Shown here piece by piece: positions 8,471-17,200 of a stretch of DNA of 45,271 nucleotides. Within the stretch, counting starts at the first letter, position 1; each line of letters opens with the position of its first letter. The stretch lies in the NCBI GenBank assembly GCA_903858275.1, contig CAIOIC010000088.1, positions 1-45,271 on the forward strand, read 5' to 3'. A model generated the notes under the pieces. It worked only from the letters and a program-made list of their open reading frames with translations. It made no database searches and was not told where the DNA came from. The position numbers and the translations under genes were made by a program. Source of the stretch: an uncultured Verrucomicrobia subdivision 3 bacterium. GTDB lineage: Bacteria; Verrucomicrobiota; Verrucomicrobiia; Limisphaerales; UBA11358.

Positions 8471-10753
8471 CTAAGTCGCACGCTTGCAGGGTGATTTGAA
8501 ATGGTATTGTCCGGATTTCACGCGAACGGTTTTTGCTGGCAGGATGATGTCTGCCTCGGTGCCGGCGGGAAGGGTGACGTCTAGTTGTAACATCTCACCC
8601 ATCCGTTTCCAGGCCACGGTCACGTCGCCGTTTGGCGTGGGAACGGTGCCTTTGGCCCAGATCAGATCGCAAAGCGATGGACGGATAGCCAAGGTCTTGA
8701 ATCCGGGCGTAGTCGGCGTCACGCCGAGGATTCGCGCCGACATTTGCACGAGCGGTGTCGAGCACCAGCCGTGGCTCAGGTCGCCGCGTTCCCACATCTC
8801 TCGGAATGATTGCGTCTCGGGTACGATCTGCCAGCGTCGCATCTGCTCGGTGCCGTAATTTTCAAAAAGATTGGCATGGTCGAGCGCTTGAAAGACCCAG
8901 TGCATGAACCACGGCTGCGTATTCAGTGGTTTCTCGGCTAATACTTTCTCCGTGATGGCGGCGTGTTGTTTCTTCGGTGCCAGATCGTAGAGCACCGCGA
9001 GCAGGTTGACGTGCGGGCTGAACGTCTCAATGTCCTTGTCCGCCGGCAGCCACTTGCTCGGCTTGACGGAAGTTTGGAACGGTTTGCCGTCGCGATAGAG
9101 TCCTTTCTCCGGCACCCATAATTCGCGGTTGAACGCCTCCGCGATTTCGTTGCGCCGCCTCGCATACTTCGCTACGCGCGCGGTGTCGCCCATTATCGCT
9201 GCCACGCGCGCCGCCATGGCCAGACCGTGATAATAGAATGCCGTCAAGTAGCCCTGGCCGATCACCGCTGGCGGGTGATGGCAGCCGAAGCCGCCAATGG
9301 TCACCCAGTCCATGAACATGTAGTTCGGCGCCTCGGAAATGAGGCCGTTTTTCCCTCGCCACGTAGCGTAGGTGTCGAGCAGTTCGTGGACATAGGGCGC
9401 CATTTCGTCCACGAGCGATTGGTCGCCGGTGTAGTCATAGTAGTCCATCAGCATCTGCAGCCAGCCGATGGAATAGCTCGTGTGGAAGTTGTGATATTTC
9501 TCGTCCTTCAACAGCCACGCAAACTTCCGCACGTCCTGCCGCGTCAGCCATGGCTGTGCGAAAGCGTAATGGTTCACCATCGCCTCAATCAGGTAATCGC
9601 CCGGATCGCTGATCGGCTCCTGGTGATTCGGCGAATCGAGATGATGGGTTTGCAAGCAAATTTGCACCGCCCAGCGCGAGACTTTCCAGATCCGGTTCAA
9701 CGACTCGTCGCTGCACTCAAATGTGCCGCGATACTCCACCGGCTGCGACGTGAACACCGCGCCCGCATCAAGAATTTCCACCGGTTCGGTGACGTGCTTC
9801 AACTCGACCGTGAACGCTGGCACGATCTCGGTCATGAACGGATGTTCCAATGTTTCTTCACCTCCGCCACCTCCGCCGAGCACGAATGCGGCCGAAGCAT
9901 GTGCTTTGAGCGTGACGCGCGCGCCTTTGCCGCCTTTGACCTTTACCTGCGGAAATCCGCTCAATACCCGGTCGAATACGACCTTGAAGCTGCCGTCATT
10001 CGTGAACACCTTTTTTTCTGGCAAACCTTCAATGTGGGCTGCTGGATATCGCGCCTCCATCAACGGTGGAATTTCGCTGGCTACCACCGGCTCCCAGATA
10101 TTTTGCACTGCGATTGCCGCTGGCCATGAGTCAGAGTTAAAATCCGGCGCTTGCCAGTTAGCCATGCCGCCATTGGACGGAATCGCGCGCCATGTCGCGT
10201 CTGATTTGATCGTGAGCTTGTCCGCCTGTGCTTCAAACAGGAAAGCCGGCTGGCCGCGCGAAACGCCGCCCGGCCCTTTCCGGAAAACCTCGGCGGCGAT
10301 GACATTGCGGCCTTTCTGGAAGAATGGGGCAAGGTCGCGGTAATCGTAAAACCAACGATGCGTTGAGCCGCCGGCGTAGTCGCGCCCGATGTCGGCGGGA
10401 CCGCGTGAAGCGAGTTTGCCATTGATCCAGAGCCGGTATTTCATGTCGGCGGATATCCACGCCGGGATATTATTCGGCATGGCGTCGAGCGTGATTTCCT
10501 TCCGGAACCAGCCGCGCTCCGTCCCCTCGCCGCTGAGCCAGATCCACTGTGCCTGCCATGGAACTGGCTTTTGGCAGCAGTTTGTAAATTGATAGCCGCG
10601 CGCCTGAACGCCTGCCGCATCCACCATTACCGTCATGCCGGGATTGTCAATCGGCGCACTCGTCGCAACGGGGGGGGGGGTAGCTTCCGTGTTAATAGCC
10701 GCAAGGAAAAGCCAGAGCAGACATCCGCCGGCGATGGGTGGTTTTATTTTCAT
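8471..10753 (-). CDS. Exported alpha-L-rhamnosidase-like glycoside hydrolase (GH78-like)
   Basis: A 760-residue exported protein. The start MKIKPPIAGGCLLWLFLAA is a signal peptide. An N-terminal beta-domain of rhamnosidase type follows, with WQAQWIWLSGEG, WFRKEI, LWINGKLASRGP and FYDYRDLAPFF. A six-hairpin (alpha/alpha)6 domain spans about residues 360-690, and a C-terminal beta-domain ends with ATDIIL-like strands. In place of the classic GH78 'CPxRDERxGWxGD' segment it has LDSPNHQEPISDPGDYLIEA, which is seen in some rhamnosidase-like subgroups, so the substrate is not certain. GH78 enzymes release terminal alpha-L-rhamnose by inversion. It sits last on a minus-strand run that includes the phosphatase-RpiB-SHMT fusion, 107 bases after the small gene. 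An uninterrupted C11 run lies at the end of the signal peptide. Confidence 0.75.
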   Translation of the reverse strand: MKIKPPIAGGCLLWLFLAAINTEATPPPVATSAPIDNPGMTVMVDAAGVQARGYQFTNCCQKPVPWQAQWIWLSGEGTERGWFRKEITLDAMPNNIPAWISADMKYRLWINGKLASRGPADIGRDYAGGSTHRWFYDYRDLAPFFQKGRNVIAAEVFRKGPGGVSRGQPAFLFEAQADKLTIKSDATWRAIPSNGGMANWQAPDFNSDSWPAAIAVQNIWEPVVASEIPPLMEARYPAAHIEGLPEKKVFTNDGSFKVVFDRVLSGFPQVKVKGGKGARVTLKAHASAAFVLGGGGGGEETLEHPFMTEIVPAFTVELKHVTEPVEILDAGAVFTSQPVEYRGTFECSDESLNRIWKVSRWAVQICLQTHHLDSPNHQEPISDPGDYLIEAMVNHYAFAQPWLTRQDVRKFAWLLKDEKYHNFHTSYSIGWLQMLMDYYDYTGDQSLVDEMAPYVHELLDTYATWRGKNGLISEAPNYMFMDWVTIGGFGCHHPPAVIGQGYLTAFYYHGLAMAARVAAIMGDTARVAKYARRRNEIAEAFNRELWVPEKGLYRDGKPFQTSVKPSKWLPADKDIETFSPHVNLLAVLYDLAPKKQHAAITEKVLAEKPLNTQPWFMHWVFQALDHANLFENYGTEQMRRWQIVPETQSFREMWERGDLSHGWCSTPLVQMSARILGVTPTTPGFKTLAIRPSLCDLIWAKGTVPTPNGDVTVAWKRMGEMLQLDVTLPAGTEADIILPAKTVRVKSGQYHFKSPCKRAT
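10670..10680. repeat. Homopolymer of 11 G (C11 in the sense of the GH78-like gene)
   Basis: Eleven consecutive G on the plus strand encode Thr-Pro-Pro-Pro just after the signal peptide of the GH78-like protein (about residues 25-28). The reading frame is intact with 11. A change of one base would shift the frame and abolish the enzyme. Such tracts are known slippage sites, and also sites of sequencing error. Confidence 0.85.
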
Positions 10754-10860
10754 CGTTTTGCGTTGGTGAACTTACGCCCATGGCCAATTGCAGTCATGCT
10801 TCGAAGCTGCGTTTTCACCTTACCCTGCCTGCTGGATTTGCTTTTGCGCGTGGGGCGGGG

Positions 10861-11163
10861 TTAAACCACGGCTTCCCGTTCTTCGACGGCTTCCCGTTTC
10901 AATTCATCCAGCGCGCGGAAACGGCTGGCGGCAAATCCGGCTTCCACGCCCAGTTTGTTGGTTGGGTTGTAAACGCCTACGAGGAGCAACGAGGATTCCA
11001 GCACGCGCCGCATGTCCATGATGAGTTCGTCCGCCCGCACGCCCACGCGCACGGCGCGGACGACATAAATCGTTTCCAGAACCGGCAATTGCAGATATAG
11101 CTGCTTGACCGTTTCCGGCCATTTGTCATCCACCAAAACAACTTTTTGTCCGACGCTGAACAT
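10861..11163 (-). CDS. Small conserved-type protein of unknown function
   Basis: A 100-residue soluble protein with no signal peptide or membrane segment. It starts MFSVGQKVVLVDDKWP and contains LPVLETIYVVRAVRV, then a Leu-rich SLLLVGVYNP and the ending EAGFAASRFRALDEL. The order 'VVxVDD ... LPxxxxxYxVR ... LxxVxNP ... EAGFxxxRFRxL' resembles small proteins I have seen left unnamed in other bacteria and prophages. I cannot give a function. It starts 19 bases after the stop of the phosphatase-RpiB-SHMT fusion and is therefore probably co-transcribed with it. The acidic C-terminus (VEEREAVV) is notable. A chance ORF is unlikely given the motif order and the tight spacing. Confidence 0.65.
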   Translation of the reverse strand: MFSVGQKVVLVDDKWPETVKQLYLQLPVLETIYVVRAVRVGVRADELIMDMRRVLESSLLLVGVYNPTNKLGVEAGFAASRFRALDELKREAVEEREAVV

Positions 11164-11182
11164 AGCTGGCGAACTAACCTGA

Positions 11183-13360
11183 TTAATACGGCAACGGAAA
11201 TTTCGCCGTCAGTTCGCGGACGCGGGCGCGAACCTTGTGGGCCGTCTCGACATTTTTGATGTCCATCAACACTTCAGAAATCATGTCGCCGATGGCGGCC
11301 ATCTCCGCTTCCTTCATGCCGCGGGTCGTGCAGGCGGGCGTGCCGAGACGGATGCCGCTGGCCTGAAACGGCGAGCGGGTTTCGTTCGGGATGGTGTTTT
11401 TGTTCACCGTGATGCCGGCTTCGTCGAGCGCGATTTGCGAATCTTTGCCGGTGATGCCTTTCGCGCCCACATCCACGAGCATGAGATGGTTGTCCGTGCC
11501 GCCGCTGACGAGGCGGTAACCGTTGCGGGTCATGCCGGTGGCAAGCGCGGCGGCGTTTTTCACGATCTGTTGCTGATAATTCTTGAAAGCTGGTTGCAAT
11601 GCTTCGAGAAAGCAAACGGCTTTGCCGGCGATGACGTGCTCCAACGGGCCGCCTTGGATACCAGGGAAAACAATGGAATCAATTTCCTTCGCGTATTTTT
11701 CGGCGCATAAAATCAAGCCGCCGCGCGGGCCGCGCAGGGTCTTGTGCGTGGTGGTCGTGACGAAATCCGCGTGGCCGACCGGGCTGGGATGGATGCCCGC
11801 CGCGACGAGGCCGGCAATGTGTGCGATGTCGGCGAGCAGATACGCGCCGACGTCGCGGGCGATTTCGCCCATGCGCTTGAAATCAATGACGCGGGGGTAA
11901 GCGCTCGCGCCGATGGTAATCATCTTGGGCCGGTGTTCGCGGGCCATCGCGGCGATCTGGTCGTAATCAATCCGCTCGGTTTCCTTGCCGACGCCGTAGT
12001 GGACGATCTCGAAAAATTTGCCGGAGAAATTCGCCTTGTTGCCGTGCGTCAAGTGGCCGCCATGGCTCAAGTCCATCGTCAGCATCTTGTCGCCGGGTTT
12101 CAAGAACGCGAAATAGACGGCCATGTTCGCGCCGGAGCCGGAGTGCGGCTGGACGTTGGCGTGTTCCGCGCCGAAAAGTTTTTTGGCGCGATCAATCGCG
12201 AGCTGCTCGATGCTGTCCACGTTTTCGCAGCCGCCATACCAGCGCTTCTTCGGATAGCCTTCGGCGTATTTGTTCGTCAGCACGGAACCTTGCGCTTCCA
12301 TGACGGCGGGCGAGGTGAAATTCTCCGACGCAATCAGCTCGATGTTTTCCTGCTGGCGCGTGCGCTCGTGTTCGATGGCACCGGCCACTTCGGCATCCAC
12401 CGAGGCGAGGCGCAGGTTGGCGGGTGCAAATTGCGAATCCATCTTGCGCACGCGGCGTTCGTGGCGTCCGCCTTCAAATTTCGTGTTGATAAAGGCGGTG
12501 AGGATTTTCTTGGCGAGTTCCGGCGAAGTTTTTCCACCGGCGAGGCAAAGCGTGTTCACGTCATTGTGCTGGCGGCAAAGTCTGGCGGTTTCTTCGTCGC
12601 TGATGAGCGCGGCGCGGACGCCGGCGACCTTGTTGGCCGTAATGGTTACGCCGACGCCGCTGGTGCAGACGAGCAGGCCGAGTTCCGCCTTGCCGGCGGC
12701 GACCGCCTTAGCCACGGGCAGGGCAAAGTCAGGATAATCATCCGCCGGGTCTTTGCTCGTCGCGCCGAAATCAGTGATTGTCAATCCGCGTTCGCGCAGA
12801 AACACCTTGAGTGTCTCTTTGAGTTCAAAGCCGCCGTGGTCCGCGCCGATGGCGAAGTTGGCCGCAGTGCTGGACGCGGAGGTTTCGGTCTTGGATAAGA
12901 AGTTGTGTTGTTCCATAAATTTTATAAGCGTGACGATGCCTTGTTCAATCTGGTCGCGGCATTCGACGTAAACGGGATACGAGCTGCCGATGGGATCGCC
13001 GATGTCCTTTTCGTAAGGCTCCAGCGTCTCGTCGAATTCGCGGAGCAAAAATGTTTTTTCCGCCGCCGCCGGGTAGAGCAGGGCTACCGTGTCCGTGTGG
13101 CTGTGGGTCATGCCCAAAATCAAGTCCGCCGAGCGCACCAGTTCCGAGGTGAGCGCGCGGCTGCGCTGGCGGGAAATATCAATGCCGATCTCCTTCATCG
13201 CCTGCACGGAATGGTGGGTCGGCACTTCGCCGTCCACCGCGCCGATGCCTGCCGACAGGACGCGGAACTCGCCACGGCCTTTGACGGCGTGGCGGAAAAG
13301 TCCCTCGGCCATCGGGCTGCGACAGACGTTGCCGGTGCAGAGAAAAAGAATCGTTTTCAT
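11183..13360 (-). CDS. Triple-domain fusion: low-MW phosphatase + ribose-5-phosphate isomerase B + serine hydroxymethyltransferase
   Basis: One uninterrupted 725-residue frame holds three complete enzymes. Residues 1-150 are a low-molecular-weight protein phosphatase: the P-loop CTGNVCRS has Cys8 and Arg14, and the general-acid DP is at Asp122-Pro123. Residues 167-306 are RpiB, with DHGG at 174-177, the CTSGVG loop with Cys232, [12 protein letters not shown], and the family's terminal GGRHERRV. Residues 307-725 are SHMT (GlyA), with [17 protein letters not shown], and [14 protein letters not shown] with the PLP lysine at 540. RpiB interconverts ribose-5-P and ribulose-5-P. SHMT makes glycine and methylene-THF from serine. 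Met149 and Met307 could be internal starts, but neither has a Shine-Dalgarno sequence. In Bacillus the separate genes ywlE, ywlF and glyA lie close together, so fusion of neighbours is plausible. Val12 replaces the Thr of arginine phosphatases such as YwlE, which favours phosphotyrosine. Confidence 0.9.
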   Translation of the reverse strand: MKTILFLCTGNVCRSPMAEGLFRHAVKGRGEFRVLSAGIGAVDGEVPTHHSVQAMKEIGIDISRQRSRALTSELVRSADLILGMTHSHTDTVALLYPAAAEKTFLLREFDETLEPYEKDIGDPIGSSYPVYVECRDQIEQGIVTLIKFMEQHNFLSKTETSASSTAANFAIGADHGGFELKETLKVFLRERGLTITDFGATSKDPADDYPDFALPVAKAVAAGKAELGLLVCTSGVGVTITANKVAGVRAALISDEETARLCRQHNDVNTLCLAGGKTSPELAKKILTAFINTKFEGGRHERRVRKMDSQFAPANLRLASVDAEVAGAIEHERTRQQENIELIASENFTSPAVMEAQGSVLTNKYAEGYPKKRWYGGCENVDSIEQLAIDRAKKLFGAEHANVQPHSGSGANMAVYFAFLKPGDKMLTMDLSHGGHLTHGNKANFSGKFFEIVHYGVGKETERIDYDQIAAMAREHRPKMITIGASAYPRVIDFKRMGEIARDVGAYLLADIAHIAGLVAAGIHPSPVGHADFVTTTTHKTLRGPRGGLILCAEKYAKEIDSIVFPGIQGGPLEHVIAGKAVCFLEALQPAFKNYQQQIVKNAAALATGMTRNGYRLVSGGTDNHLMLVDVGAKGITGKDSQIALDEAGITVNKNTIPNETRSPFQASGIRLGTPACTTRGMKEAEMAAIGDMISEVLMDIKNVETAHKVRARVRELTAKFPLPY

Positions 13361-13412
13361 CCCAAACGCGGACAGAAAAGGTGGTTTTTCGGAGGCCGGA
13401 CGTCAATGCGAA

Positions 13413-14075
13413 TCAGCCGCGTTGTTTGGGCAAGATGGCCAGCGCCTTGAGCAAGTCCACCGCCCGCGCCAGCGCGGGATCGCGGATGACGGGCGTGGCC
13501 GGTTCGGTCCGGTGTGGGGTTGCCGGGCTGTCTTCGCCCTCGCCATCCTTGATTTTTTTGCGCACCAATTCCGCCTCGCTCATGTGGTCCACGAACGGGA
13601 GCAAGGCGCTGGTTGCAGACAGCGACACCGTGGGATTGGTGGTTGCCGTGAAGTAGGGATTTTCAATAAATAATTTTTCCTGCGCTGAATTCACAGAGAG
13701 TGTGATGTCCGGGGTAACGTTGCTGTTGGTCCCGCCGATGACGATGCCGGCTCTGGCCGCCTGCAATCGCGTCGCGAGCGAGCCGGCGGCGCCGCGGGTC
13801 TGGCGATTCACCAGAACCACCATCGGATATAACTGGCCGGAAACGAGGTTGTCTGGGACGATGTTTTTTTCACCGTCAGCGTAACGCAGGTCAAGGATCG
13901 TGCCTGATATTTTATTGGTTGTCCGGACGGCTTGGAACTGCTCCCAAAAGTTATCCGAAACGCGGCTGGCGCGGATGCAAACGATAGAGTTTTCCAGCAT
14001 TGAAACCTTCAAAGCCGGTTCGGCTGCCGATGCGGATAACACGGCGGTCAGCAATAGCATTGCAAACTTGTTCAT
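13413..14075 (-). CDS. Exported S41 (C-terminal processing) protease-like protein, probably inactive
   Basis: A 220-residue exported protein with a signal peptide, MNKFAMLLLTAVLSASA. The frame is open upstream to 14129, but this Met gives a normal signal sequence. The body resembles the S41 core: SIVCIRASRVSDNFWEQF, then GTILDLRYADGE, then PMVVLVNRQTRGAAGSLATRLQ and AGIVIGGTN. In active S41 peptidases VLVN is followed by xxTASASE with the nucleophile Ser, and VGExTFGKG supplies the Lys. Here the equivalents read RQTRGAAG and IGGTNSNVT, so both appear lost. There is no PDZ domain and the protein is about half the usual length. A charged tail follows. It precedes the fusion gene by 52 bases and diverges from the large secreted protein. 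Assignment is by motif resemblance only. Confidence 0.55.
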   Translation of the reverse strand: MNKFAMLLLTAVLSASAAEPALKVSMLENSIVCIRASRVSDNFWEQFQAVRTTNKISGTILDLRYADGEKNIVPDNLVSGQLYPMVVLVNRQTRGAAGSLATRLQAARAGIVIGGTNSNVTPDITLSVNSAQEKLFIENPYFTATTNPTVSLSATSALLPFVDHMSEAELVRKKIKDGEGEDSPATPHRTEPATPVIRDPALARAVDLLKALAILPKQRG

Positions 14076-14226
14076 GTTTAGAAAAATGCGCGACCTAGCA
14101 TGGAAAGTAAAGGCCTTGCGCCAGTTCACTAATGAAAATAAATGTTGTCGGGGTTTTGCGGGTGGTGGCCATATGCTTTTAAATCATGATCACGAACGAC
14201 CTTTTGATACTGCTCTGGCAAACAAC

Positions 14227-17200
14227 ATGACCACGCTACCCCGCCTCTTGTCTTATTTTCATATGACTAGTCTCGCCAACTTTACTCGCAGATCAGGATG
14301 TCTGAAGTCAGCTATGGCCGCCATTTTTATGTTGGCGCTTGCGGTCCTTGCCCCCTCGGCCAGCGCGCAGACCGCGCGAAATGTGAGCATCGAGCTGACG
14401 GCGACGACGAGCTCCGCTTCTCCCTACGTCACCCTCAAGTGGCCTTCGGCTGGCTCGTATAGTCTGAATCTCTGTGTTCGGCCCAAGGGCAGCAGCAACT
14501 GGGGAACCGGGATTTCTCTTCCGATAGGCACCACCTCCTATGCCGACACCAATGCGCTGCCGGGGGTCGCCTACGAATATTCCCTGATAGCTGGTTCCCC
14601 CTACACCTCTTACGGGGCGATTGTCGCGGGCTCCGACATTCCCCTCGTGGATCAGCGGGGAAATGTCATGCTGCTGGTGGACAACACCATGACTGTCCCG
14701 CTGGCCAACGAAATCACCCAGCTCCAGCAGGATCTCGCCGCCGACGGGTGGGTGGTCTATCGCCACGATGTCCCCCGGCAAGCCACCACGGCGAATTCCA
14801 CAAATTCCGCCGATTACGGCCCTCGCTTGGCCGAGTTGCAGGCGGTCCGCACGATCGTCCAAAACGATTACAACAACAACGGCGGAGGGAATAACTGGTC
14901 GTTGTTCTTCCTCGGGCATGTGCCGGTGCCCTACTCGGGGGTGATTGCTCCCGACGGTCACGGGACCCATTGGGGCGCGTGGCCGACCGATTTATACTAT
15001 GCCGATGTCGATGGGGGGTGGACTGACACCTCCGCCTCTGCCTCCAGCGGGACTGACCAACGCAACTGGAACGTGGCAGGCGATGGAAAATTCGACCAGG
15101 ATAATGCGCCATCGACCATCGAACTCCAGTGCGGCCGGGTGGATCTCGCTAACATGTCGCATGTGCCGACGGGCATGTCGGAGACCGAACTCCTGCGGCA
15201 ATACCTTGTCCGCGACCACCGGTTCCGCTGCAAAACCGCGCCGTACGACAAAGTCGCTCGCCGGGGGATCGTGGACGACAACTTCGGGTATTTTGGAGGC
15301 GAAGCGTTTGCCTCGTCAGGCTGGCGCACCGGCTTCAGTTGGTTCGGCAACGCGGCGGGGCAAATGGACGCCCTCGACTGGTTCACCACCCTGCAAACTA
15401 ATCCGATGCTGCTGGCCTACGGCTGCGGGGCCGGCTACCTCACAGCTTGCACGGGCGTGGGATATTCCATATACGACTTTGGCAGCAAGGATTCCAAGGC
15501 GGTTTTCAATATGCTTTTCGGAAGCTGGTTCGGAGACTGGGACAGCCCGGACAACTGCCTGCGGGCTCCGCTGGCGGGAACCGCCAATTCCCTCGGTCTG
15601 GTCAATGTCTGGTCGGGAAGAGGCTACTTTTACCTCTTCCACATGGCCCTGGGCGACACGGTGGGCTACTGTGTGCGGTTTACCCAGAACCATGATTACG
15701 TCGCCGGCGGTTGGAATGGCAGCTGGGGGGCCGGTGCCATCCAAATGAACCTGATGGGCGATCCCACCCTACGCCTCCACAGCGTCGCGCCTCCGACCAA
15801 GGTCACGGCAACTTCCTCTGCTGGTGGCATTGCCCTATCCTGGCTGGCCTCTTCCGAAGCCGGCTTGAGCGGCTATCATGTTTACCGCTCCACCGTTGCC
15901 TCCGGGCCCTTCACCCGCCTTACCGGAATCGTCCCCAACGGCTCCAATCCAACCGGCTCGTGCCTGAGTTCCTCCACCCTCACCTATATGGACACCGATG
16001 CCTCGCTCCTCGCCGGAACCAATTACACCTATCTGGTCAAGGCCGTCAAAATGGAGACTTCCGCTTCGGGAATCTATGCCAATCAGAGCCTTGGCGCTGC
16101 AGTCACCTTGACTCATCTTGCGGCTGTTCCGTCTCCCACGGCCCCCACGAGGCTTGCCGTCTCGCGCACTGCCGCCGCCACTTGTGTGCTCACGTGGGAT
16201 GATAACGCCAGCGACGAAACCGGCTACCTGGTCGAACGCTGCGATCCCGTCACCGGCATCTGGAGCCAGATTGCCTCATTGCCCGCCAACTCCACCAACC
16301 ATACTGACTACGCCGCCGCCATCGGCCAGATTATCAACTACCGGGTTCGTGCCACTGGGGCTGGTGCTAATTCCGCTTACTCCACAGCTGCCGCTGATTA
16401 CAACCGACCCGGAATATTCTGCGAAAGCGCCTACTATTATACCACCACCAAGGGGGTTGGCGCTTTCAACGCACAGCCACTCCGTTTTAGTGGAAGCGCC
16501 GGTATCGTCGGCATCAATTATACCACGACCGATGTGCTCTCCACTGTCGGGACCGACTACACGGCGGTCGCCGGCTCCGTGACATGGAACCATGGTGAAG
16601 GCGGAGCCAAAGCGGCTTCTGTTCCCATCGTGAATCTTTCCGGCACCCAGCCGACCAAGATATTCAAGATCAGCTATTCAGGCCCCACGAACAGTCTGGC
16701 GCTCGGCACTCCGACGAACTCTTACGTCTTTATCACCGATCCCGCCGCACTCGCTCTCTCCGGCACATGGGCAACCACCACCATGGGTGCCCTAAGTGCG
16801 GATACCGGCTATGCGGAAATCGCCAACGGCATCTACGGCGTTGCCACCCGCGGAACTGATTACGGGGTCGGCGCCAGCCCGGGCACCGCAGACACCGCCC
16901 GTTATCTTTATACCAATATCACCGGCGATTTCCGGCTGACCGCCCGCGCTTCCTACTTCTCCTCAACCGGCCCCAACGTGCGCGCCGGAATCATGGTTCG
17001 CGGGTCACTTGCCAGCAACTCCATGATGAATGCCCTCATTATCTCGGGCAATACTCTCAGTTGCGCCCGTTACAGCCGCGCCAGCAACGGCGCAGGATCC
17101 ATCACTGGCAGTCCATTGGTTTATGCTCCCAAGATTCCCAACTGGCTGCGTGTCACCCGCCTTGGCAACCAGTTCATCTCCGAACAGTCCGCCAATGGTA

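Noticed and set aside
11744..12898. 384-codon plus-strand ORF opposite the triple fusion
   Set aside because: It lies wholly opposite the RpiB/SHMT coding sequence, which has full family motifs. Its translation has none.
12440..12916. Internal starts that would make RpiB and SHMT separate proteins
   Set aside because: Met149 and Met307 have no Shine-Dalgarno sequence and the frame is continuous. Separate products cannot be excluded but are not the simplest reading.
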